Shown here one piece after another: positions 62,659 through 64,000 of a DNA stretch of 64,000 bases. Under the pieces are notes generated by a model, which was not told the origin of the DNA, did no database searches, and was given only the letters and a program-made list of their open reading frames with translations. The position numbers and the translations under genes were made by a program. The stretch is from Lysinibacillus sp. G4S2 (GTDB lineage Bacteria > Bacillota > Bacilli > Bacillales_A > Planococcaceae): contig NZ_JAUCFJ010000002.1 in the NCBI RefSeq assembly GCF_030348505.1, positions 438,001 to 502,000 on the forward strand, in the 5' to 3' direction. Numbering within the stretch: position 1 is the first letter of the stretch; each line of letters starts with the position of its first letter.

Positions 62659-62697
62659 AAAAAGCATCCGCTCCAGAAGAGTAGATGCTTTTTTTGT
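62659..62697 (-). terminator. Terminator of the XRE gene
   Basis: Arms AAAAAGCATCCGCTC and GAGTAGATGCTTTTT (two mismatches) with runs of A and T outside. Confidence 0.85.
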
Positions 62698-62701
62698 GTG
62701 G

Positions 62702-62914
62702 TTATTCCTCAACAAGTTCTAACAAGTCACTGATTTCGCAATCTAATGCCTTGCATAGTGCCCCAAGCGTATCACGTTGATATTGTTTAGATTCATCGTT
62801 GTACATTTTACGGACTGTTTCAAAGTTTACTCCTGATATTTCCGAACATTTTCGGATTGAGATATTTCTTTCATCAAGGATTATTTTTAATCTTGATTTA
62901 GCTCTAACTCCCAC
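62702..62914 (-). CDS. XRE-family repressor, small
   Basis: A 70-residue Cro/C1-type HTH protein of the phage-regulator (YdaS/YjzC-like) kind: SIRKCSEISGVNFETVRKMY is the HTH; CKALDCEISDLLEL the last helix. GTG at 62914 follows GAGAGGTG. Divergent from the small genes at 63105 on; likely represses the promoter at 62977-63006. Confidence 0.85.
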   Translation of the reverse strand: MGVRAKSRLKIILDERNISIRKCSEISGVNFETVRKMYNDESKQYQRDTLGALCKALDCEISDLLELVEE

Positions 62915-62960
62915 ATTATCACCTCTCTATATATTTATTATACAGAAAATCTAAACAAAA

Positions 62961-63025
62961 TGACAGCGAAATGCAGTTGACTTCGAAATAAAGTCAGTGC
63001 TATACTAATGACAGTGAAATACAGT
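62961..63025 (+). promoter_or_regulatory. Rightward promoter between two direct repeats
   Basis: TTGACT (62977-62982), 18-base spacer, TATACT (63001-63006). TGACAGCGAAATGCAGT (62961-62977) and TGACAGTGAAATACAGT (63009-63025) flank it with 15 of 17 bases equal, the expected positions for repressor operators at -35 and +1. Confidence 0.7.
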
Positions 63026-63104
63026 CTGTTGTGGACAACCATCAATGGTTAGTCGGTGAATGGACTAGAAATAGCCGACATGCGTTAGGAAGGTAGGTGA
63101 ATGG

Positions 63105-63197
63105 ATGAAGCGATTTACTAAACAGCAACGCCAACAAGTAGCTCGTGCCATGCTTAAGGGCTATCTAATATTGCTCACACAACAGATCAATAAATAA
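63105..63197 (+). CDS. Small early-region protein, 30 residues
   Basis: ATG at 63105 after AGGTAGGTG; the protein starts MKRFTKQQRQQVARAMLKGY and ends with a hydrophobic ILLTQQINK. It has a good ribosome binding site and a promoter immediately upstream. Function unknown. Confidence 0.55.
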   Translation: MKRFTKQQRQQVARAMLKGYLILLTQQINK

Positions 63198-63243
63198 ATT
63201 CAGGGAGACGAAGTTTCGTCCACTTAAAAAGGGGGGCATCCAA

Positions 63244-63327
63244 ATGAAAGTAACAGCTAAAGAATGGTGTATCATGTCGGACCACAACTAGCAATTACTT
63301 TTGAATGCAGTAGCAACAATTCGCTAA
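63244..63327 (+). pseudogene. Short frame interrupted by one TAG
   Basis: ATG at 63244 with AAGGGGGG; MKVTAKEWCIMSDHN, TAG at 63289-63291, then QLLLNAVATIR and TAA at 63325-63327. It is probably a nonsense-mutated small gene, or two tiny frames. Confidence 0.35.
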
Positions 63328-63402
63328 GGTAACGAATCATTCAACAGTGAATAATGACTATTAAATCACACTATAAAACACAGCAGATAGGAGCTAAGAA
63401 AC

Positions 63403-63681
63403 ATGGAAAAAACAACAGTAACATTTAGCTTAGTAGACACAGTAGATGCACTAGAGGACATTCGAGAGATCTTAGAAAATGCACATTATGTTCAACAGCT
63501 AGTCGAAGAAAAATTTTTCGGTCGTTGCGATGTTGAGGAAGCCGATGTACAGCTCGGCATTGTTCATGATTACCATCGTTATGGAGTTTTCAACAGAATA
63601 CTAAGCGACAATGTTTATCATGCTGAAACACTACTAAAAGACCTATTGCATACAGTCAAAATAACTTTGCAAGATAGTTAA
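63403..63681 (+). CDS. Hypothetical phage-type early protein
   Basis: A 92-residue acidic helical protein (TVTFSLVDTVDALEDIREIL…). ATG at 63403 follows ATAGGAGC. No family recognised; small acidic proteins in this position are often regulators or inhibitors in phages (general pattern, not a claim). Confidence 0.6.
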   Translation: MEKTTVTFSLVDTVDALEDIREILENAHYVQQLVEEKFFGRCDVEEADVQLGIVHDYHRYGVFNRILSDNVYHAETLLKDLLHTVKITLQDS

Positions 63682-63710
63682 TCAATAACAAATAGAGAGG
63701 GGAATTGAAC

Positions 63711-63986
63711 ATGATTAAGAATTTATTTGCTGGTGTAAAAAACGTTGATTTTGTAGGAGAATCCTTTTCAAGAATAGTTGGCCAAGAGGTCAAAATGGAA
63801 ACAGTCGTTTTAGAAGAGCTTGATACAAGTCGTTGGAATACACTGGCTGAACGTACTAACACAAAATCATTCATTCGTATGGTTGGCAGGGAACCAGTGA
63901 ACTATGCAGAGGTACAGGCATGGGTGAAAGGTTTATCAGAAGGCATAGAAAAAGCCGCAGCGTTGGCAGACGCTACAGCTCATTGA
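63711..63986 (+). CDS. Hypothetical phage-type early protein
   Basis: A 91-residue protein (MIKNLFAGVKNVDFVGESFS…) ending KAAALADATAH. ATG at 63711 has GAGAGGGG upstream; the in-frame TTG at 63705 is too close. A decayed copy of its 3' end lies at 62466-62500. Function unknown. Confidence 0.6.
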   Translation: MIKNLFAGVKNVDFVGESFSRIVGQEVKMETVVLEELDTSRWNTLAERTNTKSFIRMVGREPVNYAEVQAWVKGLSEGIEKAAALADATAH

Positions 63987-64000
63987 TTCATGCCCTTTGA

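Overview
The window is AT-rich Gram-positive DNA with AGGAGG-type ribosome binding sites, frequent GTG/TTG starts and many hairpin-plus-T-run terminators. The gene content (pssA next to a DedA gene, a HelD-type RNA polymerase recycling factor, a PdaC-type deacetylase, spore-surface DUF4183 proteins, lysine 6-dehydrogenase close to the Geobacillus enzyme) points to a spore-forming Bacillaceae/Planococcaceae chromosome. The repeat content suggests Lysinibacillus or a near relative. That genus call is an inference; no rRNA or marker gene is present, and I see no tRNA gene.

Left part (1-17.4 kb): the 3' part of a 2-hydroxyacid dehydrogenase gene, an AIM24/TIGR00266 protein, and a three-gene operon that looks like lysine catabolism (aldehyde dehydrogenase, lysine 6-dehydrogenase, glutaryl-CoA-dehydrogenase-like acyl-CoA dehydrogenase). 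Then come a MarR regulator, two DedA proteins, a NorA/Bmr-like efflux pump, pssA, a VanY-like carboxypeptidase, a secreted beta-propeller protein and a membrane-anchored polysaccharide deacetylase.

Middle (17.6-49.8 kb): a split ThrE-type exporter pair, a PAS-GGDEF-EAL phosphodiesterase, a dead EamA transporter gene, a heterodimeric ABC exporter, a tandem GNAT protein, and a WxL surface-protein locus with decayed copies of a WxL gene and of LPxTG anchors upstream. A divergent TetR/DHA2-efflux pair is followed by a second TetR gene and a stub of a second pump. Two small genes not usually called, helD, a glycerophosphodiesterase, a DUF2804 protein, an amidase, a nitroreductase and an M20 dipeptidase follow.

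Right part (49.85-64 kb): a phage-derived integrated element with a tyrosine integrase and a two-HTH repressor transcribed leftward. Rightward lie an excisionase-like protein, DUF771, replication-type proteins, an ERCC4 nuclease, a Bro-N protein and a J-domain protein. No capsid, tail or conjugation genes are visible. After it come an XRE/membrane-protein cassette, two DUF4183 genes, and the start of a second phage-like early region that runs off the window.

The striking feature is the intergenic repeat load. (1) Six arrays with a shared 21-bp period and a GATA(A/G)A core occupy different gene gaps, from 0.1 to 1.7 kb long. (2) A 60-620 bp element with imperfect terminal inverted repeats carries a variable-number internal repeat and occurs complete, shrunken or degraded at seven or more places. 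(3) A 22-bp palindrome occurs four times, once inside the EamA pseudogene. (4) A hairpin terminator occurs in two near-identical copies. The cleanest regulatory structure is a phage-type switch with three AATATTC-N7-GAATATT operators at 52.05-52.13 kb.
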